In this document: positions 12,901 through 21,200 of the stretch, piece by piece
Numbering within the stretch: the first letter of the stretch is position 1
Layout: the number at the start of each line of letters is the position of its first letter
Notes under the pieces: generated by a model
Told to the model about the DNA's origin: nothing
Seen by the model: the letters and a program-made list of their open reading frames with translations, nothing else
Database searches by the model: none
From: Tomocerus qinae
Taxonomy: Eukaryota > Arthropoda > Collembola > Entomobryomorpha > Tomoceridae
Length of the DNA stretch: 64,000 bases
Assembly: GCA_020055645.1 (NCBI GenBank)
Contig: CM034548.1
Span: 558,001-622,000, forward strand
Direction of reading: 5' to 3'
Program-made: the position numbers and the translations under genes

Positions 12901-13065
12901 GAATTCGTTCGGGACTTGGTAGCATTAGCAAGCGGAGGTAGTGGTGGCGTTGTGTGGCGGATACGAGCATCTGATCTGAAATTGGTGTGCGCAGTGGGGA
13001 GTAGAAATGGTACCGAAGAGACTAAACTCTTAGTTCTGGATTTTGAAACCGATACGCCAAAATAG
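782..13065 (+). CDS. FBXW7: F-box/WD repeat protein 7 (Fbxw7/archipelago/sel-10), 3' part, 7 exons
   Basis: This is the substrate receptor of an SCF (SKP1-CUL1-F-box) ubiquitin ligase; in animals it targets phosphorylated cyclin E, MYC, NOTCH and JUN. The visible exons are 782-916, 1057-1406, 1529-1768, 1839-2064, 3282-3492, 11029-11133 and 12899-13065. They total 1,434 nt, giving 477 residues and a TAG stop. All junctions are GT-AG and the phases agree across every splice. In order, the protein shows the end of the dimerisation helix ([13 protein letters not shown]), the F-box ([15 protein letters not shown]...CRYW), a linker, eight WD40 blades, and a C-terminus with [13 protein letters not shown] and [12 protein letters not shown], as in vertebrate FBXW7. 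Three arginines equivalent to the human phosphodegron-binding residues (465, 479, 505) are kept in [15 protein letters not shown] and AAVRCVQY. The isoform-specific N-terminus is outside the window. No frame damage is seen, so the gene looks functional. Confidence 0.96.
1057..1406 (+). CDS. FBXW7: FBXW7 exon: F-box, linker and first WD40 strand
   Basis: Acceptor TTTGTCCAG and donor GTACCA; 350 nt, leaving phase 2. The F-box core [15 protein letters not shown] with [18 protein letters not shown] binds SKP1. The linker that follows is longer and more divergent than in vertebrates, containing [11 protein letters not shown]1 then begins at [16 protein letters not shown]. The codon for the arginine in GNR is split by the intron. 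Confidence 0.95.
1529..1768 (+). CDS. FBXW7: FBXW7 exon: WD1-WD3
   Basis: Acceptor at 1527-1528, donor GTAAGT at 1769. It encodes [11 protein letters not shown] (end of WD1), [10 protein letters not shown] with [11 protein letters not shown] (WD2), and [14 protein letters not shown] (start of WD3). The STVR arginine, codon about 1743-1745, corresponds to the human R465 degron contact. Confidence 0.95.
1839..2064 (+). CDS. FBXW7: FBXW7 exon: WD3-WD5
   Basis: Preceded by GCGATAG and followed by donor GTACAC. It encodes [14 protein letters not shown] (WD3), [14 protein letters not shown] with [12 protein letters not shown] (WD4), and [10 protein letters not shown] (WD5). It carries two of the three conserved phosphodegron-binding arginines (human R479 and R505 equivalents). 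The intron before it is only 70 bp. Confidence 0.95.
2065..3281 (+). other. FBXW7 intron (1.2 kb), no clear element
   Basis: Donor GTACAC at 2065, acceptor CAG at 3279-3281. The AT-rich interior shows no open frame or repeat structure that I can support. Confidence 0.8.
3282..3492 (+). CDS. FBXW7: FBXW7 exon: WD5-WD6
   Basis: Acceptor ATTTCAG at 3275-3281, donor GTTAGT. It encodes [19 protein letters not shown], then [11 protein letters not shown] and [18 protein letters not shown]. It ends in phase 1, one base into a glycine codon, which matches the next exon 7.5 kb downstream. Confidence 0.95.
3890..5330 (+). repeat. 26-bp A/T minisatellite with late dimeric structure
   Basis: Tandem units of about 25-27 bp of the type TTTTTTACAAGGAAAGAAAATGGTA. 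The left part (to about 4540) is variable, with CAAGAAAAG, CCAGAAAAG and CAACGAAAA variants. The middle is homogeneous with ACAAGGAAAG. From about 5010 to 5290 two unit types alternate (ATAATG / ATGGTA) as a ~52-bp dimer. A 268-residue frame across 4551-5357 is a by-product of the repeat. Confidence 0.93.
5610..5890 (+). repeat. diverged relatives of the 40-bp repeat
   Basis: About six degenerate units containing GATTAATNTTGACTATCAA and AAACCAAAATT. They appear to be an older, diverged block of the family amplified at 6461-7540. Confidence 0.75.
6115..6310 (+). repeat. dispersed repeat, copy 1
   Basis: Contains GAGCGCGCGGTAT, GCGTTCGAAAGTTA, GGACGAAC and CTGCCTTATTCAGGCGGGCT. The same motif order recurs at about 7975-8160 and 8405-8632. 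It looks like a short interspersed or non-autonomous DNA element; tips are not defined. Confidence 0.65.
6461..7540 (+). repeat. 40-bp tandem repeat, 27 units in perfect register
   Basis: The unit starts GATTAATGTTGACTATCAAA and continues ATCAACAGAAAATCAAAGTA. It recurs every 40 bp with no indel over 1,080 bp, and only a few substitutions such as ACATC for AAATC in the first units. Degenerate units continue to about 7690. Confidence 0.97.
7975..8160 (+). repeat. dispersed repeat, copy 2
   Basis: Shares TTTGACTATCAAATTGAAG, CCATAGGCAATG, GGACGGACTGTGCGATTC and CTTATTCAGGCGAGCT with copies 1 and 3. The 40-bp minisatellite lies between copies 1 and 2, so the array may have grown inside or next to this repeat family. 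Confidence 0.65.
8405..8632 (+). repeat. dispersed repeat, copy 3
   Basis: Contains GAGCGCGCGGTATCATTGG, CCATCAATGCGTTCGAAAG and GGACGGACTCTGCGATTC, in the same order as the two upstream copies. Confidence 0.65.
8633..9869. other. intron sequence without recognised element
   Basis: Mixed AT-rich DNA. Short open frames near 9488-9964 overlap on both strands and resemble no family I know. Confidence 0.5.
9870..9897. repeat. 28-bp perfect palindrome
   Basis: CAAAACTCCATGTG followed directly by its exact reverse complement, centred on GTGCAC. It is immediately preceded by a second ATGTGCACATGCACATG palindromic run. Confidence 0.9.
10012..10109. repeat. long hairpin (stem of about 30 bp, 10-nt loop)
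   Basis: GAAATCCTTCCCCTGC and TTAAAAGT are mirrored by ACTTTTAAGCAGGGG and AAGGATTTC around the loop ATAGGCCTAC. The pairing extends outward through TTGTCCA/TGGACAA with one mismatch, and after an internal loop through CTGAGGG/CCCTCAG. Confidence 0.9.
10372..10890. repeat. dispersed repeat with inverted G-run/C-run ends
   Basis: Starts AAAGGCGTAGCTAG...GGGGGTGCT and ends AGCACCCCCCTAAATACG...CTTGGCG. It resembles the many non-autonomous repeats whose ends read 'ggcgtagc...ggggg' and 'ccccc...acg'. No TSD was defined. Confidence 0.5.
11029..11133 (+). CDS. FBXW7: FBXW7 exon: WD7
   Basis: Acceptor TATTTTAG and donor GTTGGT, phase 1 on both sides, 105 nt. It encodes [12 protein letters not shown] and [18 protein letters not shown], a diagnostic FBXW7 blade. 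It is isolated between a 7.5-kb repeat-filled intron and a transposon-filled intron. Confidence 0.94.
11169..12856. mobile_element. non-autonomous inverted-repeat element filling the last FBXW7 intron
   Basis: The left end AATGGTTGAGTTTCTTATTA is the reverse complement of the right end at 12837-12856. The match continues for about 60 bp (AGTCTCTGGTGGACTGGCGA, CCTCACTAAGGGAG) with two mismatches. The element takes up nearly all of the 1,765-bp intron (11134-12898). No transposase is visible. It contains C-runs near 11250 and a second palindromic element at 12004-12665. TSD unclear. Confidence 0.8.
12004..12665. mobile_element. 662-bp foldback MITE nested in the last-intron element
   Basis: The arms, about 250 bp each, mirror each other: CATACACTGAACCTATACAC at the left tip and its complement at 12646-12665. 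The inner arm parts (TTGGCTAATGGGCCAAAGTG, CAACTGTTTATCATTGAAAA) match closely. The loop is about 150 bp. Each arm carries a run of GGCTAATGG/GGCTAGTGG motifs. Confidence 0.85.
12899..13065 (+). CDS. FBXW7: FBXW7 last exon: WD8, C-terminus and stop
   Basis: Acceptor GTTTTAG; two bases complete the split glycine codon. It encodes [33 protein letters not shown] and [18 protein letters not shown], ending PK-TAG at 13063-13065. The end of the human protein is near-identical apart from the last residues. Confidence 0.95.
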
Positions 13066-13082
13066 CTATTAGGAAGTTTAAT

Positions 13083-13088
13083 AATAAA
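13083..13088 (+). promoter_or_regulatory. candidate FBXW7 polyadenylation signal
   Basis: AATAAA lies 18 nt after the FBXW7 stop codon. If it is used, the 3' UTR would be unusually short. A longer 3' UTR using other A/T-rich sites downstream is equally possible. Confidence 0.4.
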
Positions 13089-13550
13089 ATGTCGTCCATG
13101 CCATTTTCCTAATTTTTACTTACATAATGATGTATGTACGATACGAACATCATAATATAAATATATCTTTCTGAGTATGTGTATAATTTAATTAATATTA
13201 TAAGATTGTCTTCAAAACCATTTTACTAAAGACATTTACGATGAAAACGAAGTAAGTACGACGGACTAAGCAAGCAATTCTCTCTCAACTCTCACCGATA
13301 AAGTGATAAGTATAAGTGTCAGAAGTCAGATTTAATGATCGGGTAAAGATGATGAAAACACTGCAGCAACACAATTTCCCTAACTACGCACTGGGGATTT
13401 CCTTGCTTCCCCCATTCTTGTGGATGGGCGCTCCTATTACTTATTGTTGAGGTGTCTACGGTTTGCGTGGCATTAGATTTAATGGCCATGGTATGAATGT
13501 CTCTCCAAACTTTGCTCTGTTTCTTTTGACTCGCTCAGATTTGTATCACT
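13089..13550. other. intergenic, nothing recognised
   Basis: AT-rich flank downstream of FBXW7 with no convincing open frame. Confidence 0.5.
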
Positions 13551-14264
13551 CACTATTCGGTTGAATTTAGACAGCGGTACCTCGTTACCGTTGTTACCGA
13601 CGTTACCGTTGTTACCGCCAATCGCCAGCGGTAACACATCAGTAGCGGTAACAGCGGTAACAGCGGTAACAAGGTACAAGCACCACCGGTAACATCGGTA
13701 ACGACTGAATGCATTTTCGTTACCAGTTGGGTTGCTGCAAACGGGACGCAGTAAGCAATTCTAAATTTTTTTCCCAATGCAAAATCGTACCCAAATTTTT
13801 CTAAGTATTTTCAAAACTAGTCACTATTTGCCTCTTTTTTGACCTAACCTAATAAAATTGAAACAACCAAACATTTATTATATTCATTTTTATTAGGTTA
13901 GGTTAGAAAAAAGGCAAAAATAGTGACGGGTGGCTTAAAAAGTGATTATACACTGAAGAGTAAATTCGTCATTCTTACATTGGGAAAAGAACTTGGAAAA
14001 ATTTGGGTACGATTTTGCATTGGGAAAAAAATTTAGAATTGCTTACTGCGTCCCGTTTGCAGCAACCCAACCGGTAACATCGGTAACGAAAATGCATTCA
14101 GTCGTTACCGATGTTACCGGTGGTGCTTGTACCTTGTTACCGCTGTTACCGATGTTACCGCTGTTACCGCTACTGATGTGTTACCGCTGGCGATTGGCGG
14201 TAACAACGGTAACGTCGGTAACAGCGGTAACGAGGTACCGCTGTCTAAATTCAGCCCACTATTC
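13551..14264. mobile_element. 698-bp foldback DNA transposon with 8-bp TSD
   Basis: The element 13559-14256 is flanked by the direct repeat CACTATTC at 13551-13558 and 14257-14264. The ends GGTTGAATTTAGACAGCGG and its near-complement form arms of about 250 bp. The arms are packed with GGTAAC/GTTACC motifs spaced by 3-6 bp and end with AATTGCTTACTGCGTCCCG. The loop holds an inner ACCTAACCTAATAAAA inverted repeat. An 8-bp TSD is typical of hAT elements. No transposase. Confidence 0.85.
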
Positions 14265-15539
14265 AACTAATAATTCAAATGCTACATACGTTACATACCA
14301 AACGCTACTCGTTTGCATTGTAATCAACACGACTATACTGCATAATAAGACAGAGTGTAAATACTTTTATTATTATTGTAATCATTTTCAAACTATGTTT
14401 AGGGTCCTATTTGTATTCATCTAAATCTAGAACATGTAATATTATTATTGTCGTTATAAGTACTGGTAACTTCCTGTAAATACCATTAAGTAATTTTCAT
14501 TACTATACAGTTACTATGTACATGAGTCCATTCTAATAATTATCGTTCGCAAATCTGTTTCTGTTAATATAAATAATTCTGTAAAATGGAAAAAATATTA
14601 ACGACAAATTAAAATGTATTTATTTAAATGACGTTTGCTCTTAACATATTCTTATTTGTTTATCTGTTTATCATTTTTTCAATCTAAGAAAATCATTACC
14701 ACATGAAAATATAACAGCTGAGGTGTTAGTATGTGTCAATGGCCTTTTGGCTTAGGCTTGAAAAACATTTTTCTCCCCGGTATGCTTAAAAATTCCCTGT
14801 GGGCTAAAACTTTCCGTGATACTGAAGAAAGGTCAACACTTCTTTTTTCTGCTATGTAGAGCTGCAGTCAAAAACAATTTCGGGAAGGGCCTGACATAAA
14901 TCAAAAAATGTCATATTTTTTATTTTACTTTGGGACTTAGTTCCCCTCCCTGTAGTCCTGGTTTTAGGCCTTAGAAAAAATGATACACATAAAAATAGAT
15001 TTGTATATATTGGCAGTGGTATTTTTTTTATTCAAGCATCTCAATTTCATAGAGCTATTAACGTGCATACACCTATTCACACTAGCATGTGCGACTCGAT
15101 TTCGAAAGGTTATTATATAGTAGTAATAATAATGCCCCTTGGATCAACGCGGTAAAATTCAAATCTGCCCTACCATACATATATATATAGATGAGTAAAT
15201 TTTTCTCAGTCTGTGATTATATAATAGTTAGATTAGAATTGTTAGTACCTAACAAACAATAATATATTTCATTGTTCTTGTAATTTAAAGACTAAGTTGA
15301 TTATAGTCATATTTACATTTAATATTATAATTACTTTACGCTTTTTTCCGAAAAAGTCTAGCATTTATTTTTGTGTCAAAAATTTCAAATCTTACAAGAA
15401 ATGTTTTAACAGTCAGCACTATGAAGGCAAGCCAATATCGTTATCTTACTCTCAAAATAGTACTTAAAACCAAACTTCCAAAACGGTTCACTTCCGACTA
15501 CGCTATGCGCTACATGTCATTGTCAAAAGACTCAGGAAT
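14265..15539. other. intergenic AT-rich DNA
   Basis: No gene or element with defined ends was recognised. The open frame starting at 15373 matches no family I know. Confidence 0.5.
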
Positions 15540-15870
15540 GCAGAAAATGTTATTTTACGGTAACCTCGTTACCGGGCAGCCAACGGGCAGTGATTTTGTG
15601 AAATCGGGCAGGCAGCGTTCGTTATTTTATAAAAACGGACAGGCAGATTTTATTTTATATTCAGGCAGGCCGCCTGAACAGATTTTATAGTAACAAATGT
15701 GGACGCAAGACCTAACGTAATATTATTACCGGACAGGCAACGATTTTTGGCTGTCCTAACCTGGTTACCGGGTAGGCAGGTTTTTGCTTGCCCGAAAAGG
15801 GAAGCCCAAAATATTTTGGTTACCGGGCAGAAAAATATTTTCTGTATGCCTGAAAAGACTCGCTCGGTAA
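15540..15870. repeat. cluster of GTTACCGGGCAG / CGGGCAGGCAG motifs
   Basis: At least eight degenerate motifs of the type ACCGGGCAG(GCAG) occur in about 330 bp, on one strand with a few inverted (GCCTGAA). Spacing is irregular at 25-60 bp. It resembles the motif-packed arms of the 13559-14256 element (GTTACC) but has no clear terminal inverted repeat. Confidence 0.5.
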
Positions 15871-16021
15871 TCATAAGACAAAACTAAATGGAACGATTAT
15901 AAAGTACTGCGAAACCAACTAAACATTTAAACTGTGTTAATCGTTTGTTATCCCAGGACACACTTCAATTTGTAATAATAGCAGCTGTAGTGTTTCTATG
16001 CCGCTGGAATGGCCCTTGAAA

Positions 16022-16245
16022 ACTCAGAAATCACCCAAGAAGTGGAGTGTGCAATAATGAATAACCCATCCGAAAAATCACTAGAGTTTCTGAACGTTCC
16101 TGAAAATCATCTGTAAGGAAATATCACCTGTGCTAACACCGCTCTTCAATCGTTCACTTTCAAAAGGATGCTTCCCTCAAATTGACAAACAAGCCATTGT
16201 TATACCACTATATACGGGAAAAGGTAGCAAATGTGACGCTTGTCT
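16022..16245 (+). pseudogene. non-LTR retrotransposon RT fragment
   Basis: The frame at about 16123-16245 reads ISPVLTPLFNRSLSKGCFP, then IDKQAIVIPLYTGKGSKCDA. This matches the start of the RT domain of endonuclease-type LINEs (LT.LFN.SL..G.FP...K.A.V.PLYKGKG...D). Upstream, in another frame after a stop, EVECAIMNNPSEKS fits the preceding segment. The next expected motif (NYRPISL) is degraded to a GPIP remnant. It is a short, frameshifted relic. Confidence 0.7.
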
Positions 16246-16385
16246 AGGACCTATCCCTTGTGCTGGCTGGGAGCCGCATTACGGTCTAGTGTCGTTAGCT
16301 TTAAAATTTGCATGCTATTCTGCCAAATTCGTGGCAAAAAGAAGTGATGGCCGACACTGTCAGGGACCGATTCCTAAAAAATAAT

Positions 16386-16552
16386 CACTCCTAAAAGACT
16401 TTACTCTTAAAGGATTCCTAAAAAGTACTTTTTCCTCCAATGTAATATATTAACTGATTGTTTTTAATTATTTTAGAGTTGCCCTTTATACCACATCTAA
16501 ACGTGACTATTCGATTGGTTTACAAATTTAGGAGTAAAATCTTTTAGGAGTG
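16386..16552. mobile_element. 167-bp miniature inverted-repeat element
   Basis: CACTCCTAAAAGACTTTACT at the left is mirrored by GTAAAATCTTTTAGGAGTG at 16534-16552, with one mismatch. No TSD was resolved. Confidence 0.6.
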
Positions 16553-16890
16553 ACTCCCACGTAGGAGTCGTTCCATTGTCGAGGCGGGAAGAGGAGAGGC
16601 GGCCAGAACTGATGTAACCATCAGGGCTACAGCCAGGGAAAGCAGGACCACCCGGCCCCTCCCCCGAAATTGAAGTAAAGGAAGGAATTTTTGCCTTAAA
16701 CCCAAAAATTTTTAGCGCCTCCCCTCATTTCGGTCATTGTTGGACATCACCTCCGTTTGTCACGGAATTCCCATTATTTGGAAGTTTAAGGTTATTTTTA
16801 CCTATAAGCTATGTAAAACTTGGTACTAACATTCTTCCTGACTTCCAACTTTTTTCTAGCAGATGTCCAATGTCGATTTCACCCACGTCC
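16553..16890. other. flank of the giant element, nothing recognised
   Basis: Slightly GC-richer DNA containing ACTCCCACGTAGGAGT (imperfect palindrome). No gene seen. Confidence 0.5.
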
Positions 16891-16899
16891 TACGCGAAC
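16891..16899 (+). repeat. left 9-bp target-site duplication of the giant element
   Basis: TACGCGAAC, directly repeated at 53515-53523 just outside the other tip. A 10-bp reading (including the next A) is possible if the tip starts GGCGCG and one extra T is allowed at the right end. Confidence 0.85.
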
Positions 16900-17051
16900 A
16901 GGCGCGTTAAGTTAAACCCAAACCCAAACCCAGAATCCTGCCAAAGATGGGCTTCTCAAAATGCAGCATGAGGGGGGATGTCAGAACCTAATGCAAACCG
17001 TGAACCAAGTGTAGCCGAGGCTTCCACGAGGCTTCAAACACAAATCCCAAA
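16900..17051 (+). repeat. left unique terminal segment of the inverted repeat (152 bp)
   Basis: Matches the reverse complement of 53363-53514 with equal length and few differences. It contains three AAACCC units at 16914-16931, CTGCCAAAGATGGGCTTCTC and GAACCAAGTGTAGCC. As the outermost unique part, it is the likely transposase-recognition end. Confidence 0.88.
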
Positions 17052-18200
17052 GAGGTGCAGCATAAGTGGGAGACTTACGAAACATATTCCAAAATGCTTT
17101 CTACATGAGGGGGGATTTATAAGCTAATTCCAAACGTAGAACCAATGGTAAAAGAGGATTCCGACACAATTTCCAAACGGTGAAGCATAAGTGGGAGACT
17201 TCCAAAACATATGCCAAAATGCTTCAACATGAGGGGGGATTGCAGACCTAATTCCAAACGTTGTACCATTGGTAGAAGAGGATTCCAACGCAATTTCCAA
17301 AAGGGTGCAGCATAAGTGGGAGACTTCCAAAACATATGCCAAAACGCTTCAACATGAGGGGGGAATGCTGACCTAATTCCAAACGTTGTACCAATGGTAG
17401 AAGAGGATTCCAACGCAATTTCCAAAACGGTGCAGCATAAGTGGGAGACTTCCGAAACATATGCCAAAATGCTTTAACATGAGGGGGGAATGCAGACTTT
17501 ATTCCATACGTTGTACCAATGGTAGAAGAGGATTCCAACGCAATTTCCAAAACGGTGCAGCATAAGTGGGAGACTTCCGAAACATATGCCAAAATGCTTC
17601 AACATGAGGGGGATTGCAGACCTAATTCCAAACGTTGTACCAACGGTAGAAGAAGATTCAAACGCAATTTCCAAAACGGTGCAGCATAAGTGAGTGACTT
17701 CCGAAACATATGCCAAAATGCTTCAACATGAGGGGGGATTGCAGACCTAATTCCAAACGTTGTACCATTGGTAGAAGAGGATTCCAACGCAATTTCCAAA
17801 ACGGTGCAGCATAAGTGGGAGACTTCCAAAACATATGCCAAAATGCTTTAATATGAGGGGGGAATGCAGACTTTATTCCATACGTTGTACCAATGGTAGA
17901 AGAGGATTCCAACGCAATTTCCAAAACGGTGCAGCATAAATGGGAGACTTCCAAAACATATGCCAAAATGTTTCAACATGAGGGGGGATTGCAGACCTAA
18001 TTCCAAACGTTGTACCATTGGTAGAAGAGGGTTCCAACGCAATTTCCAAAACGGTGCAGCATAAGTGGGAGACTTCCAAAACATATGCCAAAATGCTTCA
18101 ACATGAGGGGGGAATGCTGACCTAATTCCAAACGTTGTACCAATGGTAGAAGAGGATTCCAACGCAATTTCCAAAACGGTGCAGCATAAGTGGGTGACTT
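17052..18200 (+). repeat. Sat-A array, left arm (~125-bp unit, about 9 copies)
   Basis: Unit: GTGCAGCATAAGTGGGAGAC, then AACATATGCCAAAATGCTTC, ACATGAGGGGGGATTGCAGA, ATTCCAAACGTTGTACCA and GTAGAAGAGGATTCCAACGC. Units follow at about 125 bp. The outermost unit next to the tip is the most divergent (TTTATAAGCTAATTCC). Translated frames across it are artefacts of the repeat. Confidence 0.93.
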
Positions 18201-18204
18201 CCGT

Positions 18205-21200
18205 TCAACGGTTATGATAATTGATTCTGATTAATTGTTGATTAGGGAATTTTTATTAGAAATTTCAGACATTTAGATAGTTCCAATCAAAAATTATCAA
18301 TGTTTTTGTTCAAGTGTTAAGAATAATCGGTACACCCTTAAGATTAAAATGTATAAACGACCGATAACCTTGCCATTCAAAGGTTACGATAATTGATTCT
18401 GATTAATTGTTGATTAGGGAAGTTTTAGCAAAAATTTCAGACATTTAAATAGTTCCAATCGAAAAATATTTAATTTTCTGTTCCAGCGTTACGAATAATC
18501 TGCATAAACTTAAGATCAAAAAAGTAAAAAGGACCGATAACCTTGCCATTCAAAGGTTACGATAATTGATTCTGATTAATTGTTAATTAGGGAATTTTTA
18601 GTAAAAATTTCAGACATTTAGACAGTTCCAATCAAAAATTATTAATGTTTTTGTTCAAGTGTTACGAATAATCGGTACACCCTTAAGATTAAAAAGTATA
18701 AACGACCGATAACCTTGCCATTCAAAGGTTATGATAATTGATTCCGATAAACCACTGATTGAGAATTACTTAATAAAAATTTCAGACATTTTGATGGTTC
18801 CAATCGAAAAATATTTAATTTTCTGTTCCAGCGTGACGACTAATCTGCATAAACTTAAGATCAAAAAAGTAAAAAGGGTTAACAACCTTGCCATTCAAAG
18901 GTCATGATAATTGATTCTGATAAACCACTGATTGAGGAATATTTAATAAAAATTTCAGACATTTTGATAGTTCCAATCGAAAAATATTTAATTTTCTGTT
19001 CCAGCGTTACGAGTAATCTGCATAAACTTAAGATCAAAAAAGTAAAAAGGACCGATAACCTTGCCATTCAAAGGTTACGATAATTGATTCTGATTAATTG
19101 TTGATTAGGGAATTTTTAGTAAAAATTTCAGACATTTAGATAGTTAAAATCAAAAATTGTCATTGTTTTTGTTCAAGTGTTGAGAATAATCGGTACACCC
19201 TTAAGATTAAAAAATATAAACGACCGATAACCTTGCCATTCAAAAGTCATGATAATTGATTCTGATAAACCAATGATTGAGAATTACTTAATAAAAATTT
19301 CAGACATTTTGATGGTTCCAATCGAAAAATATTTAATTTTCTGTTCCAGCGTGACGAATAATCTGCATAAACTTAAGATCAAAAAAGTAAAAAGGGCCAA
19401 CAACCTTGCCATTCAAAGGTCATGATAATTGATTCTGATAAACCACTGATTGAGGAATATTTAGTAAAAATTTCAGACATTTTGATAGTTCCAATCGAAA
19501 AATATTTAATTTTCTGTTCCAGCGTTACGAGTAATCTGCATAAACTTAAGATCAAAAAAGTAAAAAGGACCGATAACCTTGCCATTTAAAGGTTACGATA
19601 ATTGATTCTGATTAACTGTTGATTAGGGAATTTTTAGTAAAAATTTCAGACATTTAGACAGTTCCAATCAAAAATTAATAATGTTTTTGTTCAAGTGTTA
19701 CGAATAATAGGTACACCCTTAAGATTAAAAAGTATAAACGACCGATAACCTTGCCAATCAAAGGTTATGATAATTGATTCCGATAAACCACTGATTGAGG
19801 AACATTTAATTAAAAATTTCAGACATTTTGATGATTCCAATCGAAAAATATTTAATTTTCTGTTCCAGCGTGACGAATAATCTGCATAAACTTAAGATCA
19901 AAAAAGTAAAAAGGGCCAACAACCTTGCCAATCAAAGGTTATGATAATTGATTACGATAAACCACTGATTGAGGAACATTTAATTAAAAATTTCAGACAT
20001 TTTGATGGTTCCAATCGAAAAATATTTAATTTTCTGTTCCAGCGTTACGAGTAATCTGCATAAACTTAAGATCAAAAAAGTAAAAAGGACCGATAACCTT
20101 GCCATTCAAAGGATACGATAATTAATTCTGATTAACTGTTGATTAGGGAATTTTTAGTAAAAATTTCAGACATTTAGATAGTTCCAATCAAAAATTAATA
20201 ATGTTTTTGTTCAAGTGTTACGAATAATAGGTACACCCTTAAGATTAAAATGTATAAACGACCGATAACCTTGCCATTCAAAGGTTACGATAATTGATTC
20301 TGATTAATTGTTGATTAGGGAAGTTTTAGCAAAAATTTCAGACATTTAAATAGTTCCAATCGAAAAATATTTAATTTTCTGTTCCAGCGTTACGAATAAT
20401 CTGCATAAACTTAAGATCAAAAAAGTAAAAAGGACCGATAACCTTGCCATTCAAAGGTTACGATAATTGATTCTGATTAATTGTTAATTAGGGAATTTTT
20501 AGTAAAAATTTCAGACATTTAGACAGTTCCAATCAAAAATTATTAATGTTTTTGTTCAAGTGTTACGAATAATCGGTACACCCTTAAGATTAAAAAGTAT
20601 AAACGACCGATAACCTTGCCATTCAAAGGTTATGATAATTGATTCCGATAAACCACTGATTGAGAATTACTTAATAAAAATTTCAGACATTTTGATGGTT
20701 CCAATCGAAAAATATTTAATTTTCTGTTCCAGCGTGACGACTAATCTGCATAAACTTAAGATCAAAAAAGTAAAAAGGGTTAACAACCTTGCCATTCAAA
20801 GGTCATGATAATTGATTCTGATAAACCACTGATTGAGGAATATTTAATAAAAATTTCAGACATTTTGATAGTTCCAATCGAAAAATATTTAATTTTCTGT
20901 TCCAGCGTTACGAGTAATCTGCATAAACTTAAGATCAAAAAAGTAAAAGGACCGATAACCTTGCCATTCAAAGGTTACGATAATTGATTCTGATTAATTG
21001 TTGATTAGGGAATTTTTAGTAAAAATTTCAGACATTTAGATAGTTAAAATCAAAAATTGTCATTGTTTTTGTTCAAGTGTTGAGAATAATCGGTACACCC
21101 TTAAGATTAAAAAATATAAACGACCGATAACCTTGCCATTCAAAAGTCATGATAATTGATTCTGATAAACCAATGATTGAGAATTACTTAATAAAAATTT

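Noticed and set aside
13848-13912. Telomere-like TTAGG/CCTAA repeats
   Set aside because: Only two units in each orientation, forming the inner stem of the foldback element.
15373-15690. 105-codon open frame on +
   Set aside because: It runs into the ACCGGGCAG motif cluster and has no domain or splice support.
17117-18174. Many open frames of 70-116 codons (AFWHMFWKSPTYAAPFWK type), also at 52377-53172
   Set aside because: They follow the 125-bp Sat-A period, overlap in several frames and end randomly; no sign of coding selection.
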